Source of the DNA: Sphingobacterium lumbrici
GTDB taxonomy: Bacteria > Bacteroidota > Bacteroidia > Sphingobacteriales > Sphingobacteriaceae
Direction of reading: 5' to 3'
Length of the DNA: 64,000 nucleotides
Assembly: GCF_006476045.1 (NCBI RefSeq)
Contig: NZ_SRZY01000011.1
Coordinates: 372,001 to 436,000 of the forward strand
How positions within the stretch are numbered: the stretch's first letter is position 1; the number at the start of each line of letters is the position of its first letter. The position numbers and the translations under genes were made by a program. The notes beneath the pieces are model-generated. The model did not search any database. It was given only the letters and a program-made list of their open reading frames with translations, and was not told the DNA's origin. Below, piece by piece: positions 45,702 to 54,945 of this stretch.

Positions 45702-48128
45702 ATGAACAGAAATATTAAAAAAATCGCTGTTTTAGGGTCGGGTGTGATGGGGTCGCGCATTGCATGCCACTTTGCGAATATCGGCATCGAAGTATTGTTA
45801 CTGGATATTGTGCCGAATGCTTTATTACCCATTGAGGAAGCGAAGAGGCTTACGTTAGATAATAAGATCGTGCGAAATCGCATTGTTAATCAATCGTTGG
45901 AGATAGCGATGAAGTCGAACCCTTCACCTCTCTTTAGCAAATCTTATATCAAGCGGATTAAGACCGGAAATTTTGATGATGACCTAGCACAGATCGCTCA
46001 GGTGGATTGGGTGATAGAAGTGGTCGTCGAGCGGTTGGAGGTTAAAAAAGCTGTATTCGAGCGCGTGGAACAATTTCGAAAACCAGGTACATTGATTACT
46101 TCTAATACTTCGGGTATTCCAATCCATTTGATGACGGAGGGACGTTCAGAAGATTTTAAGGCGCATTTCTGTGGTACACATTTTTTTAATCCTCCGCGGT
46201 ATTTACAGTTATTGGAAATTATTCCGACTCCCTATACCGATAAGGATGTTGTTTCGTTCTTGATTGAATTTGGTGATAAGATGCTAGGCAAAACGGTTGT
46301 ACGTTGTAAAGATACACCTGCATTTATTGGTAACCGTATCGGGGTATATTCCATGTTAGCATTGACACATTTAGTTGAAAGGTTCGGATTATCCGTAGAA
46401 GAAGTAGATAAGTATACGGGGTCTGCCATGGGACATCCAAAATCGGCTACATTCCGTACAGCAGATGTTGTTGGATTGGATACGTTGGTAAATGTTGCAA
46501 AAGGATTGGAACAAAGTACACCAGATGATGAAGCTAAAGACGTTTTCCAATTGCCTGCCTTCATTACCAAAATGGTGGAAAATAAGTGGCTGGGTGAGAA
46601 AACAAAAAAAGGATTTTATGAAAAAGTAGAAGATGATAAAGGCGAAGTGCAGATTCTTTCGCTTGATCTAAAAACAATGACCTTTGGTCCGCAAGAAAAG
46701 GTGAAATCTGCCACATTGGAAGCAACCAAATCGGTTGAAGATATCCGTAAGCGAATGAAGGTTTATGAACAGGGAACGGATAAGGCCGCCGATTTTTTCC
46801 GTGCTATGCATTATCCGCTGTTTGAATATGTATCTAAGCGTGTACCGGAGATTACCGACGACTTCTTTCGCATCGATGATGCCATGCGTGCAGGCTTTGG
46901 ATGGGAGATAGGTCCATTCGAGGTCTGGGATGCCTTGGGAGTTCGCGAAACCATTGAAAAAATAAAAACTGAGGAAAAACGTCTTCCAGGACAAACAGGT
47001 GAAGTTGCCCAATGGGTACATGATATGCTGGCTGCGGGCAATGAGTCTTTCTATAAAATTGAAAACGGGAAACGTCATTTTTACGATATTGCGTCTAAGT
47101 CATATAAACCTATTCCGGGAACGGAAAATCTGATTGTATTGGATTATATCCGCGAAACGAAAACTATCTGGAAAAATTCAGGTGTATCCATCATTGATCT
47201 TGGCGATGGTATTGTAAACTGTGAATTCCATACCAAGATGAATACCATCGGAGGTGATGTAATAGAAGGACTGAATAAAGCGATTGATCTTGCAGAAAAG
47301 GAATATCGAGGTCTGGTAATTTCTAATGATGGGAAAAACTTCTCAGCTGGCGCAAATATCGGAATGATATTTATGATGGCCATGGAGCAGGATTACGAAG
47401 AGTTGAATATGGCGGTTAGTATGTTTCAAAATACAGCAATGCGTATTCGGTATTCTTCTATTCCAGTCGTAGCAGCCCCGTTTCAACTGACATTAGGAGG
47501 AGGCTGTGAATTTTCGATGCATGCTGATTTTGTACAGCTACATGCTGAAACGTATATGGGGCTTGTCGAATTTGGTGTTGGCGTAATTCCGGGCGGAGGT
47601 GGTTCCAAAGAATTTGCGTTACGTGCCTCTGATGAATATAGGGATGGCCAAATCGTTCAAAATACATTAAAAGACAGATTTTTGACCATCGGACAGGCCA
47701 AAGTATCTACTTCGGCAATTGAAGCCTTTGAATTAGGCTATTTGCAGCAGGGTAAATATGCAGTGACGATGAATAGGGCCCGTTTATTAGCGGATGCGAA
47801 GGAGAAGGCATTAGAGCTGGCAACAGCAGGATATATTCAACCTACTCCACGAAATGATATTAAAGTATTGGGTAATCAAGGTTTAGGAACTGTATATGTA
47901 GGAGCAGCCTCGATGCGTGCCGGTAATTACATCTCTGATCACGATAAGAAAATTTCAGAAAAATTAGGTTGGGTAATGTGTGGAGGAAATCTTTCAGCGC
48001 CAACTGAAGTCTCAGAACAATATTTGTTGGATCTTGAACGGAAAGCGTTTTTAGAACTTTGTACTGAGCGCAAAACACTTGAACGTATTCAGCACATGCT
48101 GACAAAGGGAAAACCGCTTAGGAATTAG
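45702..48128 (+). CDS. fadN: 3-hydroxyacyl-CoA dehydrogenase/enoyl-CoA hydratase, FadN-type
   Basis: 808 aa. The dehydrogenase part comes first: NAD-binding AVLGSGVMGSRIACHFANIG, catalytic His region CGTHFFNPPRYLQLLE and GNRIGVY. The crotonase-fold part follows at about 480-700 (FSAGANIGMIFMMAME, LTLGGGCEFSMHAD). This order is that of FadN, the reverse of E. coli FadB. It catalyses hydration and oxidation in fatty acid beta-oxidation, working with the thiolase and acyl-CoA dehydrogenase encoded downstream. Confidence 0.93.
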   Translation: MNRNIKKIAVLGSGVMGSRIACHFANIGIEVLLLDIVPNALLPIEEAKRLTLDNKIVRNRIVNQSLEIAMKSNPSPLFSKSYIKRIKTGNFDDDLAQIAQVDWVIEVVVERLEVKKAVFERVEQFRKPGTLITSNTSGIPIHLMTEGRSEDFKAHFCGTHFFNPPRYLQLLEIIPTPYTDKDVVSFLIEFGDKMLGKTVVRCKDTPAFIGNRIGVYSMLALTHLVERFGLSVEEVDKYTGSAMGHPKSATFRTADVVGLDTLVNVAKGLEQSTPDDEAKDVFQLPAFITKMVENKWLGEKTKKGFYEKVEDDKGEVQILSLDLKTMTFGPQEKVKSATLEATKSVEDIRKRMKVYEQGTDKAADFFRAMHYPLFEYVSKRVPEITDDFFRIDDAMRAGFGWEIGPFEVWDALGVRETIEKIKTEEKRLPGQTGEVAQWVHDMLAAGNESFYKIENGKRHFYDIASKSYKPIPGTENLIVLDYIRETKTIWKNSGVSIIDLGDGIVNCEFHTKMNTIGGDVIEGLNKAIDLAEKEYRGLVISNDGKNFSAGANIGMIFMMAMEQDYEELNMAVSMFQNTAMRIRYSSIPVVAAPFQLTLGGGCEFSMHADFVQLHAETYMGLVEFGVGVIPGGGGSKEFALRASDEYRDGQIVQNTLKDRFLTIGQAKVSTSAIEAFELGYLQQGKYAVTMNRARLLADAKEKALELATAGYIQPTPRNDIKVLGNQGLGTVYVGAASMRAGNYISDHDKKISEKLGWVMCGGNLSAPTEVSEQYLLDLERKAFLELCTERKTLERIQHMLTKGKPLRN

Positions 48129-48148
48129 ATTAAGAAGTATTTAGATGT

Positions 48149-48447
48149 ATGCGTCAGTATAGAGCATTGAAATTACGGCAAAAGGCGAATGAAATGGTGT
48201 CCGATGTTTATCAGGTGACAATGAAATTTCCGGATAGAGAAAGGTTTAATTTAGTTAACTCAGATAAGGAGTTTTATATTTTCTTTCTATAGCGCATGCA
48301 TCAACCTATGAAGTGGAAACACAATTAATTATTTCAAATAATTTGGGTTATATATCAGTAGAGGATTTAGAAAGTCTCGTTGAGACAATTAACGAATTAC
48401 AAAAGATCAACTATGTTTTTCAACGGAAACTAAAGTCTAAATACTAA
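48149..48447 (+). pseudogene. Four-helix-bundle (S23-like) protein, decayed
   Basis: Frame 1 from ATG 48149 reads MRQYRALKLRQKANEMVSDV and ends FNLVNSDKEFYIFFL-stop at about 48292. After a one-base frameshift the frame goes on SIAHASTYEVETQLIISNN and ends VFQRKLKSKY-stop at 48447. Intact members have about 20 residues with a RRA.SIPSNIAEG motif between these halves; here that segment is missing. So a small internal deletion and a frameshift have disabled the gene. This family occurs in rRNA intervening sequences and as solitary genes in Bacteroidetes. It fills the 345-nt gap between fadN and the thiolase gene. Confidence 0.85.
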
Positions 48448-48473
48448 TATCTAACGACTCAATACTAAAAACA
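48448..48473. repeat. Word-family sequence before thiolase
   Basis: tatctaacgactcaatacta, a short member of the tattgag-type intergenic words, directly before the thiolase start. Confidence 0.45.
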
Positions 48474-49649
48474 ATGGAAGCATATATAGTAGCAGGATAT
48501 CGCACAGCAGTAGGAAAAGCGCCTCGTGGCGGATTTCGGTTTATGCGAGCAGACGATTTGGCGGCCGATGTGATCAAGCATCTGGTAGCCTCAGTTCCAA
48601 ATTTAAATAAGGAAGAAATCGATGATGTGATCGTTGGGAATGCAATGCCGGAGGCAGAGCAAGGGTTGAATGTAGGGAGGCTTATCTCCTTGATGGGATT
48701 ACAGACGGATAAAGTACCAGGTGTTACGGTCAATAGATACTGTGCCTCCGGGTTGGAGACTATTGCGACGGCAGTTGCTAAGATTAAATCCGGAATGGCA
48801 GATTGTATCATCGCAGGAGGAGTGGAAGTTATGTCGGGGATGCCTTTTGGAGGATGGAAAATTGTGCCAAATCCAAGTGTTTCCAAAGATCATCCAGATT
48901 GGTACTGGGGGATGGGGATTACAGCCGAAGCTGTTGCAAAGGAATTCAATGTCTCACGTGAAGATCAGGATGCTTTTGCGTTGAAATCACATCAAAAAGC
49001 AATTGAAGCAATAAAGAACGGGTATCTTAAAGATGGTATCGTGCCTGTCACCGTAAGAGAAAACTACCTGAAGGACGGTAAGACGATGGAGACGCGTGAA
49101 TACATTGTAGATACTGATGAAGGTCCGCGTGCAGATTCATCATTAGCAGCGCTGGCTAAATTACGCCCGGTTTTTGCCGCAGATGGTGTAGTGACAGCGG
49201 GTAACTCTTCACAAACCTCGGATGGTGCAGCTTTTGTTTTGGTGATGTCAGAAAAGAAAATGAAAGAACTAAATCTCCAGCCTATTGCGAGATTAGTGAG
49301 TTATGCCGTTGCAGGTGTGCCTCCTCGCATCATGGGGATTGGTCCAATAGCAGCGATTCCAAAAGCTTTAGCAATGGCGGGATTAGAAAAGGAAGATATT
49401 GATCTTTTCGAATTGAACGAAGCATTTGCCTCCCAATCGTTGGCGGTAATTCGGGAATTGGGATTGGATGAACAAAAAATCAATGTGAATGGTGGTGCGA
49501 TTGCCTTAGGCCACCCATTAGGGTGTACGGGAGCAAAACTGACTGTTCAGGTTTTGAATGAGCTTAAGCGCCAAAATAAAAAATACGGTATGGTAACGAT
49601 GTGTGTAGGTGCCGGACAAGGGGCCGCGGGGATATTTGAAATGTTATAG
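48474..49649 (+). CDS. fadA: Acetyl-CoA C-acyltransferase (thiolase)
   Basis: 391 aa. The acylated nucleophile Cys90 is in VTVNRYCASGLETIA; NEAFASQSLAV, GGAIALGHPLGCTGAK and the final MCVGAGQGAAG hold the other active-site residues. It cleaves 3-oxoacyl-CoA in beta-oxidation. It follows fadN after a decayed gene and precedes the acyl-CoA dehydrogenase. Confidence 0.95.
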   Translation: MEAYIVAGYRTAVGKAPRGGFRFMRADDLAADVIKHLVASVPNLNKEEIDDVIVGNAMPEAEQGLNVGRLISLMGLQTDKVPGVTVNRYCASGLETIATAVAKIKSGMADCIIAGGVEVMSGMPFGGWKIVPNPSVSKDHPDWYWGMGITAEAVAKEFNVSREDQDAFALKSHQKAIEAIKNGYLKDGIVPVTVRENYLKDGKTMETREYIVDTDEGPRADSSLAALAKLRPVFAADGVVTAGNSSQTSDGAAFVLVMSEKKMKELNLQPIARLVSYAVAGVPPRIMGIGPIAAIPKALAMAGLEKEDIDLFELNEAFASQSLAVIRELGLDEQKINVNGGAIALGHPLGCTGAKLTVQVLNELKRQNKKYGMVTMCVGAGQGAAGIFEML

Positions 49650-49654
49650 TTATT

Positions 49655-49783
49655 TGAGAGCAAAGAGTAAGGACAGAAGAGCAGAGATAGATTAAGTGTA
49701 TAATAAATAGTGAACTTTTTAAAAGTATTAGATGTATAAAGAGATGGAGAAGTCCTTCATCTTTGCTCCTTAATCCAAAAGAA
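49655..49783. repeat. Word-family sequence between thiolase and acyl-CoA dehydrogenase
   Basis: gagcaaagagtaaggacaga and the opposed gtccttcatctttgctcctt form an imperfect long-range inverted repeat around an AT-rich middle. Same family as 9665 and 23692. Confidence 0.6.
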
Positions 49784-51562
49784 ATGAGACAGACTATCAA
49801 AGGCGGCGAATTTATAATTAGAGAAACACCATATACGGATATTTTTATTCCGGAAGAATTTGACGAAGAGGCACGCATGATCCGTCAAACGTGTTTGGAT
49901 TTCTTAGATGCCGAAGTGTTGAACAAACTTGATCGCATTGATGCACAAGAAGAGGGGTTGATGACCAATCTGTTGGATAAGGCGGGCGAACTAGGCATGT
50001 TAGGTGTTTCTATACCCGAGGAATATGGCGGCTTTGGCAAGAATTTTAATACATCCATGTTGGTCACTGATGCGGTGGGCGGCGGGTATTCCTTTGCCGT
50101 GGCCTTATCTGCTCACACAGGCATTGGTACACTCCCTATTTTATATTATGGCAATGAAGCGCAAAAAGCTAAATATATTCCGAAATTGACCACGGGTGAA
50201 TGGAAAGCTGCTTATTGTTTGACAGAGCCCAATTCCGGATCAGATGCCAACTCGGGGCGCACCTCGGCCAAGTTTAATGCGGAAGGAACCCATTATTTGA
50301 TCAATGGTCAAAAAATGTGGATCACGAATGGTGGCTTTGCGGATATATTTATTGTATTCGCTAAGATTGATGACGACAAAAATTTAAGTGCATTTATTGT
50401 AGAAAGAGATTTCGGCGGAATAACAATGAATCCAGAAGAGCATAAGATGGGAATTAAAGGGTCTTCTACCCGTCAGGTATTCTTCAACGACTGTCCCGTT
50501 CCAATAGAAAACCTGCTTTCTGATCGTGAAAATGGATTTAAGATAGCCGTGAATATCTTGAATATCGGACGTATTAAATTAGGTGCTGCTACCATTGGCT
50601 CTTCAAGAGCAGTATTAACACAATCTATTAAGTACGCGAATGAGCGGATACAATTTAATCTACCTATTTCAAAATTTGGAGCAATTCGTTACAAATTAGC
50701 AGAGATGGCGACACGATTGTTCGCAATGGAGTCAGCAGCTTATCGCGCAGGGCAAAATATCGATGATGCCTATGATGCATTAATCGGTGGAGGAATGGAT
50801 GAAGCTAAAGCCAAGTTGAAATCTGTAGAACAATTTGCTATAGAGTGTGCTATTATTAAAGTGTGGTGTTCGGAGATGCTGGATTATGTTGTGGATGAAG
50901 GAGTGCAGATCTACGGGGGGATGGGATATTCGGCAGAAGCCCCTATGGAAAGAGCTTATCGTGATTCCCGCATTAACCGAATTTTTGAGGGTACAAATGA
51001 GGTTAACCGTCTGCTTGTGGTTGATATGTTACTGAAGCGGGCGATGAAAGGCGAATTGGATTTAATGGGGCCTGCACAAGCAGTTGCCGGAGAGCTGATG
51101 TCTATTCCGGACTTTGGAGCAGAAGGCGAGACTCTATTTGCAGCTGAGAAGAAAATTGTTGCGAACCTGAAAAAGGCAGGGCTATTGGTTGCCGGTGCTG
51201 CGGTTCAAAAACTGATGATGTCGCTTTCTAAAGAACAGGAGATCTTGATGAATATTGCCGACGTGATTGGTTATGTATATGTCGCTGAATCGGTGTTACT
51301 CCGCGCAGAGAAATTATATCACGCAAAAGGAGAAGAAGCCTCCGCCTTAACTACGGATATGGCTCGGATCTATTTGTATTCGGCTGTCGATAAAATAAAT
51401 ATCGCGGCTAAAGAAGCGCTATATTCTTTTGGAGAAGGGGATGAATTAAATATGATGTTAGCAGGATTGCGACGTTTTACCAAAGCGCAACCATTCAACG
51501 TAAAAGATGCCCGCCAACGGGTCGCGCGCAAGCTAATTGAAGAAAATAAATATTGTTTCTAA
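49784..51562 (+). CDS. Acyl-CoA dehydrogenase, long (VLCAD/ACAD9-like) form
   Basis: 592 aa from ATG at 49784 (MRQTIKGGEFIIRETPY); seven upstream residues in the longer frame fall in repeat sequence. The dehydrogenase core (about 30-400) has YCLTEPNSGSDANSG, KMWITNGGFADIFIVFA and YRDSRINRIFEGTNEVNR. A C-terminal extension of about 180 residues follows, as in the VLCAD-type. FAD enzyme for the first step of beta-oxidation. It completes the marR-fadN-thiolase cluster; a terminator follows. Confidence 0.93.
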   Translation: MRQTIKGGEFIIRETPYTDIFIPEEFDEEARMIRQTCLDFLDAEVLNKLDRIDAQEEGLMTNLLDKAGELGMLGVSIPEEYGGFGKNFNTSMLVTDAVGGGYSFAVALSAHTGIGTLPILYYGNEAQKAKYIPKLTTGEWKAAYCLTEPNSGSDANSGRTSAKFNAEGTHYLINGQKMWITNGGFADIFIVFAKIDDDKNLSAFIVERDFGGITMNPEEHKMGIKGSSTRQVFFNDCPVPIENLLSDRENGFKIAVNILNIGRIKLGAATIGSSRAVLTQSIKYANERIQFNLPISKFGAIRYKLAEMATRLFAMESAAYRAGQNIDDAYDALIGGGMDEAKAKLKSVEQFAIECAIIKVWCSEMLDYVVDEGVQIYGGMGYSAEAPMERAYRDSRINRIFEGTNEVNRLLVVDMLLKRAMKGELDLMGPAQAVAGELMSIPDFGAEGETLFAAEKKIVANLKKAGLLVAGAAVQKLMMSLSKEQEILMNIADVIGYVYVAESVLLRAEKLYHAKGEEASALTTDMARIYLYSAVDKINIAAKEALYSFGEGDELNMMLAGLRRFTKAQPFNVKDARQRVARKLIEENKYCF

Positions 51563-51583
51563 AGTTTTTAGGTTGATTATGGG

Positions 51584-51612
51584 GCCCGCAACGAAAGTTG
51601 TGGGCTTTTTTT
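51584..51612 (+). terminator. Terminator of the beta-oxidation cluster
   Basis: gcccgcaac (51584-51592), loop gaaa, gttgtgggc (51597-51605), then T7. A classic intrinsic terminator. Confidence 0.95.
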
Positions 51613-51664
51613 ATGCAATAAAAAATAAAATCTATGGATTTAGTAGTCTTTTTAGAAATATTTA

Positions 51665-51672
51665 TATATTTG
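51665..51672 (+). promoter_or_regulatory. Candidate -7 element for the leader ORF/TonB receptor
   Basis: TATATTTG (TAnnTTTG) 64 nt before the leader-peptide ATG and 52 nt after the previous terminator. No strict -33 box at 19 nt. Confidence 0.5.
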
Positions 51673-51735
51673 CATCATAATTGTTAACGATGGGCGTTGG
51701 CAACGAAAACTTTGAATCATTTATTATCAAATCGT

Positions 51736-51834
51736 ATGGAACAATTTTACAATGAATTTCTTTTAAACTCATCTGATGGCTTAAGCTTAGATGGCCTAAA
51801 TTATTTATCGCTCCGAATGCGAATGTGTTGCTAA
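51736..51834 (+). CDS. Putative 32-aa leader peptide ending LRMRMCC
   Basis: ATG to TAA, 32 codons: it starts MEQFYNEFLLNSSDG and ends LNYLSLRMRMCC. It lies 98 nt before the start of the TonB receptor gene and after a -7 promoter element. A second 32-codon frame with an unrelated start but the same ending (LRMRMC, one variable residue, stop) lies before the truncated receptor copy at 54766. Conservation restricted to the last codons, plus position, suggests a regulatory leader peptide. Between stop and receptor ATG are two small hairpins (51848-51861 and 51868-51881). Possible role: sensing Met/Cys or Arg supply by ribosome behaviour at the ending. Confidence 0.6.
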   Translation: MEQFYNEFLLNSSDGLSLDGLNYLSLRMRMCC

Positions 51835-51932
51835 TTCTTTCAACGACATACTATTCAGTATATCAGCAGGAGTTTTCTCCTTTCATTAACAACAAAATAA
51901 GTATTCAACAGACAATAAATAACTTTAGAATT

Positions 51933-54524
51933 ATGACAACAAAACGCATCTTTCGCATATATATAATTATCAGTGCTTTTGTACTGACTGTCTCTTCTGT
52001 TCATGCGCAGAACGAGCCAAAGCCAATCATTAATGCATCCTTAGTAGGTACAGTTATTGATGCAATTACCAAGGAACCTATTTCAGGTGTAACGGTACAA
52101 TTGGATGCGGTAACACATCAAGTAAAAACAGATCGTGATGGAAAGTTTCAATTCGTGACCGGACAAAAACTACCATTCACTTTAAATGTCTCATACGTGG
52201 GTTACGCAAGTCGAAAAGTCGTTGTGGAGACCTCACCAACAATTATCGAACTAACACCTACGTTAAATGCATTGGAACAGGTATTGGTAACCTCACGGAG
52301 AAGGACTGAGCGGATTCAAGATATTCCAATTCCGGTTTCTATTATAAGAGCAAGCACAATAGAAGATGCGGGGGCATTTAATGTAGCGAGAATCAAGGAA
52401 GCGGTTCCAACAGTGCAATTATATGCTTCTAACGCTCGTAATACGACGCTGAATATTAGAGGGCTAGGGTCTACTTATGGTTTGACCAATGATGGGATCG
52501 ATCCGGGTGTTGGTTTTTATTTAGATGGTGTATATTTAGCACGTCCTGCAGCTGCATGGCTAGATTTTATTGATATCGAACAAATTGAGGTATTAAGAGG
52601 GCCGCAAGGGACATTATTTGGTAAGAATACTACTTCAGGAGCATTTAATATTACATCGCGTTTGCCAGAGTTCACACCAAGTGCAAATTTTGAATTGAGC
52701 TATGGTAACTATGGCTACATACAAGCTAAAACTTCCTTAACTGGTCCCTTGATCAAAGATAAATTAGCGGCTCGCGTTTCTTTTTCAGGAACACAACGTA
52801 ATGGAACGTTGTATAACGTGTATTCTGATCGTAATATCAATGATATCAATAACCTAGGTGTTAGAGGGCAATTGTTATTCACGCCGAATGAGAATTTAAA
52901 GATATCATTAGCAGGGGATGTTACAGCGCAGCGTCCGGATGGCTACGGTTGGGGTATCGCCGGTGTAGTTGAAAATCAGCGATCTGAATATAGACAGTTT
53001 AACAGCATCATCAAGGATCTGGGATATGAAATTCCTTACAAAAGTTCCTTTGAAAGAAAAGTTGACCTAGATACGCGCTCTAAGGCAGATAATGAATTAG
53101 GAGGAGCATCATTAAATGTAGATTACAAAATCGGAAATGGTATATTGACGTCTACATCTGCATGGAGATATTGGGATTGGGTACCATTAAATGATAGAGA
53201 TTATTTAAGTGTTCCTGCCTATACGATATCAGCAGGTAATTCGGTCCACGATCAGTGGTCCCAAGAGTTCCGTTACTCGGGCAATATCAGTGATAAGGTA
53301 AGTGGTGTGGTAGGCGTATTCGGTTTGTGGCAGGATTTAAGAACAGATCCCGTACACACCGAAGAAGCTGGCGATGCGCTATGGCGCTTTCAGCAAAGCA
53401 GTGCGTCTCAGACGCAATGGGCTCCAGGTTTGATCGATAAGGTGGGTATTCGTACGAAATACGGCATCAAGAGCACCAGTTTAGCCGTGTTCTCTCAAAT
53501 TGACTGGGCGATAACTTCTAAATTGCATGTGTTACCAGGTGTACGATACAACTACGATAAAAAAGTAGCCAACTACGACCGGACGAAATACATCGATAAC
53601 AATATCGAATACACAGCGGAGCAATTTGCTGCAGTAAACAGTATTTATTCCAATCAGACTTTCGATGTTAATGCTGATGCAGGAAATTTGTCGGGACAAT
53701 TATCCCTGCAATACAAATTTACGCCAGATTACAACGCTTATGCCACCTATTCGAATAGCTACAAGCCAATAGGTATTAATGTCGGCGGATTACCTGTTAT
53801 AGATGGACAGGTGGCCACGGATTTAGCTGAGGTAAAGCCTGAATCTGTCAGCCATGTGGAGTTCGGTGTAAAAACAAGCCCCGGTAGAAAATCGTTCTTG
53901 AACCTTACCGTATATCAAACCAATATCAAAGACTATCAAACCCAAGTTCAAACACCAGATCCTGGCGTGAATAGAGGATATTTGGCGAATGCGGAAGAAG
54001 TTCGTGTGCAAGGTTTTGAACTGGATGGATCAATCAGACCTTGGAATTTTCTTCGGTTGAATGGAGCGTTAGCTTATACGGATGGAAAGTATGTGAAGTT
54101 TACGAATGCACCGGTTCCTTTAGAAGAAGTAGGAGGTGCGGAAGCATTTAAAGATATTTCTGGAGGTGAATTGCCTGGAATTTCTAAATGGTCTTGGTCA
54201 CTGGCAGCAGAATTAACAGCAAAGGGAAATTTACTAAGCCTGCAAGGTAATTACTTTTTGGGTACAGATCTTTTTTACCGTTCGAAATTTTCATCCAGCC
54301 CTTCTCCATCGCAGTATCTGAACATAGATGCATATTCTTTATTGAATGCACGTGTAGGGTTTAGAGCAACAAATGGACTGTCTGTAATTGTATGGAGCCG
54401 GAATTTGACAAATAAAGATTATTATGAGCAACTGCTTGCCGCACCAGGTAATTCTGGTCAGTATGCAGGTGTTATTGGCGATCCGCAAACTTATGGTGTG
54501 ACGTTGCGCTATAATCTTAAATAG
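51933..54524 (+). CDS. TonB-dependent outer-membrane receptor
   Basis: 863 aa from ATG at 51933 (MTTKRIFRIYIIISAFVLTV, signal peptide cut near VHAQ). The longer frame starts at a GTG inside the leader ORF and is rejected. Domain order is a carboxypeptidase-like domain (about 30-115, LVGTVIDAITKEPISGVTVQ), plug (about 125-235, IEVLRGPQGTLFGKNTTSGA) and 22-strand barrel to the end. No SusD partner follows, so it is of the siderophore/small-substrate type rather than a glycan SusCD pair. The substrate is unknown. A truncated paralogue lies directly downstream. Confidence 0.92.
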   Translation: MTTKRIFRIYIIISAFVLTVSSVHAQNEPKPIINASLVGTVIDAITKEPISGVTVQLDAVTHQVKTDRDGKFQFVTGQKLPFTLNVSYVGYASRKVVVETSPTIIELTPTLNALEQVLVTSRRRTERIQDIPIPVSIIRASTIEDAGAFNVARIKEAVPTVQLYASNARNTTLNIRGLGSTYGLTNDGIDPGVGFYLDGVYLARPAAAWLDFIDIEQIEVLRGPQGTLFGKNTTSGAFNITSRLPEFTPSANFELSYGNYGYIQAKTSLTGPLIKDKLAARVSFSGTQRNGTLYNVYSDRNINDINNLGVRGQLLFTPNENLKISLAGDVTAQRPDGYGWGIAGVVENQRSEYRQFNSIIKDLGYEIPYKSSFERKVDLDTRSKADNELGGASLNVDYKIGNGILTSTSAWRYWDWVPLNDRDYLSVPAYTISAGNSVHDQWSQEFRYSGNISDKVSGVVGVFGLWQDLRTDPVHTEEAGDALWRFQQSSASQTQWAPGLIDKVGIRTKYGIKSTSLAVFSQIDWAITSKLHVLPGVRYNYDKKVANYDRTKYIDNNIEYTAEQFAAVNSIYSNQTFDVNADAGNLSGQLSLQYKFTPDYNAYATYSNSYKPIGINVGGLPVIDGQVATDLAEVKPESVSHVEFGVKTSPGRKSFLNLTVYQTNIKDYQTQVQTPDPGVNRGYLANAEEVRVQGFELDGSIRPWNFLRLNGALAYTDGKYVKFTNAPVPLEEVGGAEAFKDISGGELPGISKWSWSLAAELTAKGNLLSLQGNYFLGTDLFYRSKFSSSPSPSQYLNIDAYSLLNARVGFRATNGLSVIVWSRNLTNKDYYEQLLAAPGNSGQYAGVIGDPQTYGVTLRYNLK

Positions 54525-54542
54525 CCATATACTGGAATAGAT

Positions 54543-54641
54543 ATGAATTGCAACGAAATCAGAACAGAAAAGGCATTCCAAAAATCAATAGATGTTACCA
54601 ATCGCTATTGCTTTTACCTTCGAATGCGAATGTGTCGCTAA
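54543..54641 (+). CDS. Second putative 32-aa leader peptide ending LRMRMCR
   Basis: ATG to TAA, 32 codons: starts MNCNEIRTEKAFQKSI and ends RYCFYLRMRMCR. It starts 18 nt after the stop of the intact receptor and lies 124 nt before the truncated receptor. The last codons (cga atg cga atg tgt then stop after one more) match the first leader nearly base for base, while the N-terminal part is different. A strong hairpin follows (54663-54696). No own promoter was seen; it may rely on read-through. Confidence 0.58.
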   Translation: MNCNEIRTEKAFQKSIDVTNRYCFYLRMRMCR

Positions 54642-54662
54642 ATCTCTCTCCCTTAATACAGT

Positions 54663-54696
54663 AACAGAAAGGGAAGCTAGGCTTCCCTCATCTGTT
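54663..54696 (+). promoter_or_regulatory. Strong hairpin between leader 2 and receptor remnant
   Basis: gggaagc (54671-54677), loop tag, gcttccc (54681-54687), extended by outer pairs aacaga (54663-54668) and tctgtt (54691-54696). No T-run follows. It could be part of leader-dependent control. Confidence 0.55.
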
Positions 54697-54765
54697 CAAT
54701 AATGAAACAAGTAATCAATTGGCGTTGGCACTTGCAAGTATTCACTATTAAAACTTTTTAAAAAT

Positions 54766-54945
54766 ATGAAAAAATACGGAGTATTCCGCTATTCTTATAT
54801 ACTTATCATATCCATACTGAGCTTTCACAGCGTACAAGCTCAAGACGAAACTAGACCCATTATTAATGCATCATTTTCGGGGACTGTTCTTGATGCGACT
54901 ACAAATGAACCCATTGCAGGCGCGACAGCAATGTCGTTAAGTTAG
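54766..54945 (+). pseudogene. TonB-dependent receptor, N-terminal remnant
   Basis: 59 codons from ATG 54766 to TAG 54943-54945. The signal peptide starts MKKYGVFRYSYILIISILSF and ends near VQAQ. Then RPIINASFSGTVLDATTNEP lines up with PIINASLVGTVIDAITKEP of the intact receptor. Sequence similarity stops at about IAGATA; after that DNA of another gene begins. This is a paralogue cut off inside its carboxypeptidase-like domain. Confidence 0.88.

Noticed and set aside
51825..51932. 36-residue extension of the TonB receptor from a GTG
   Set aside because: It starts inside the leader ORF and places residues before a clear signal peptide at 51933.
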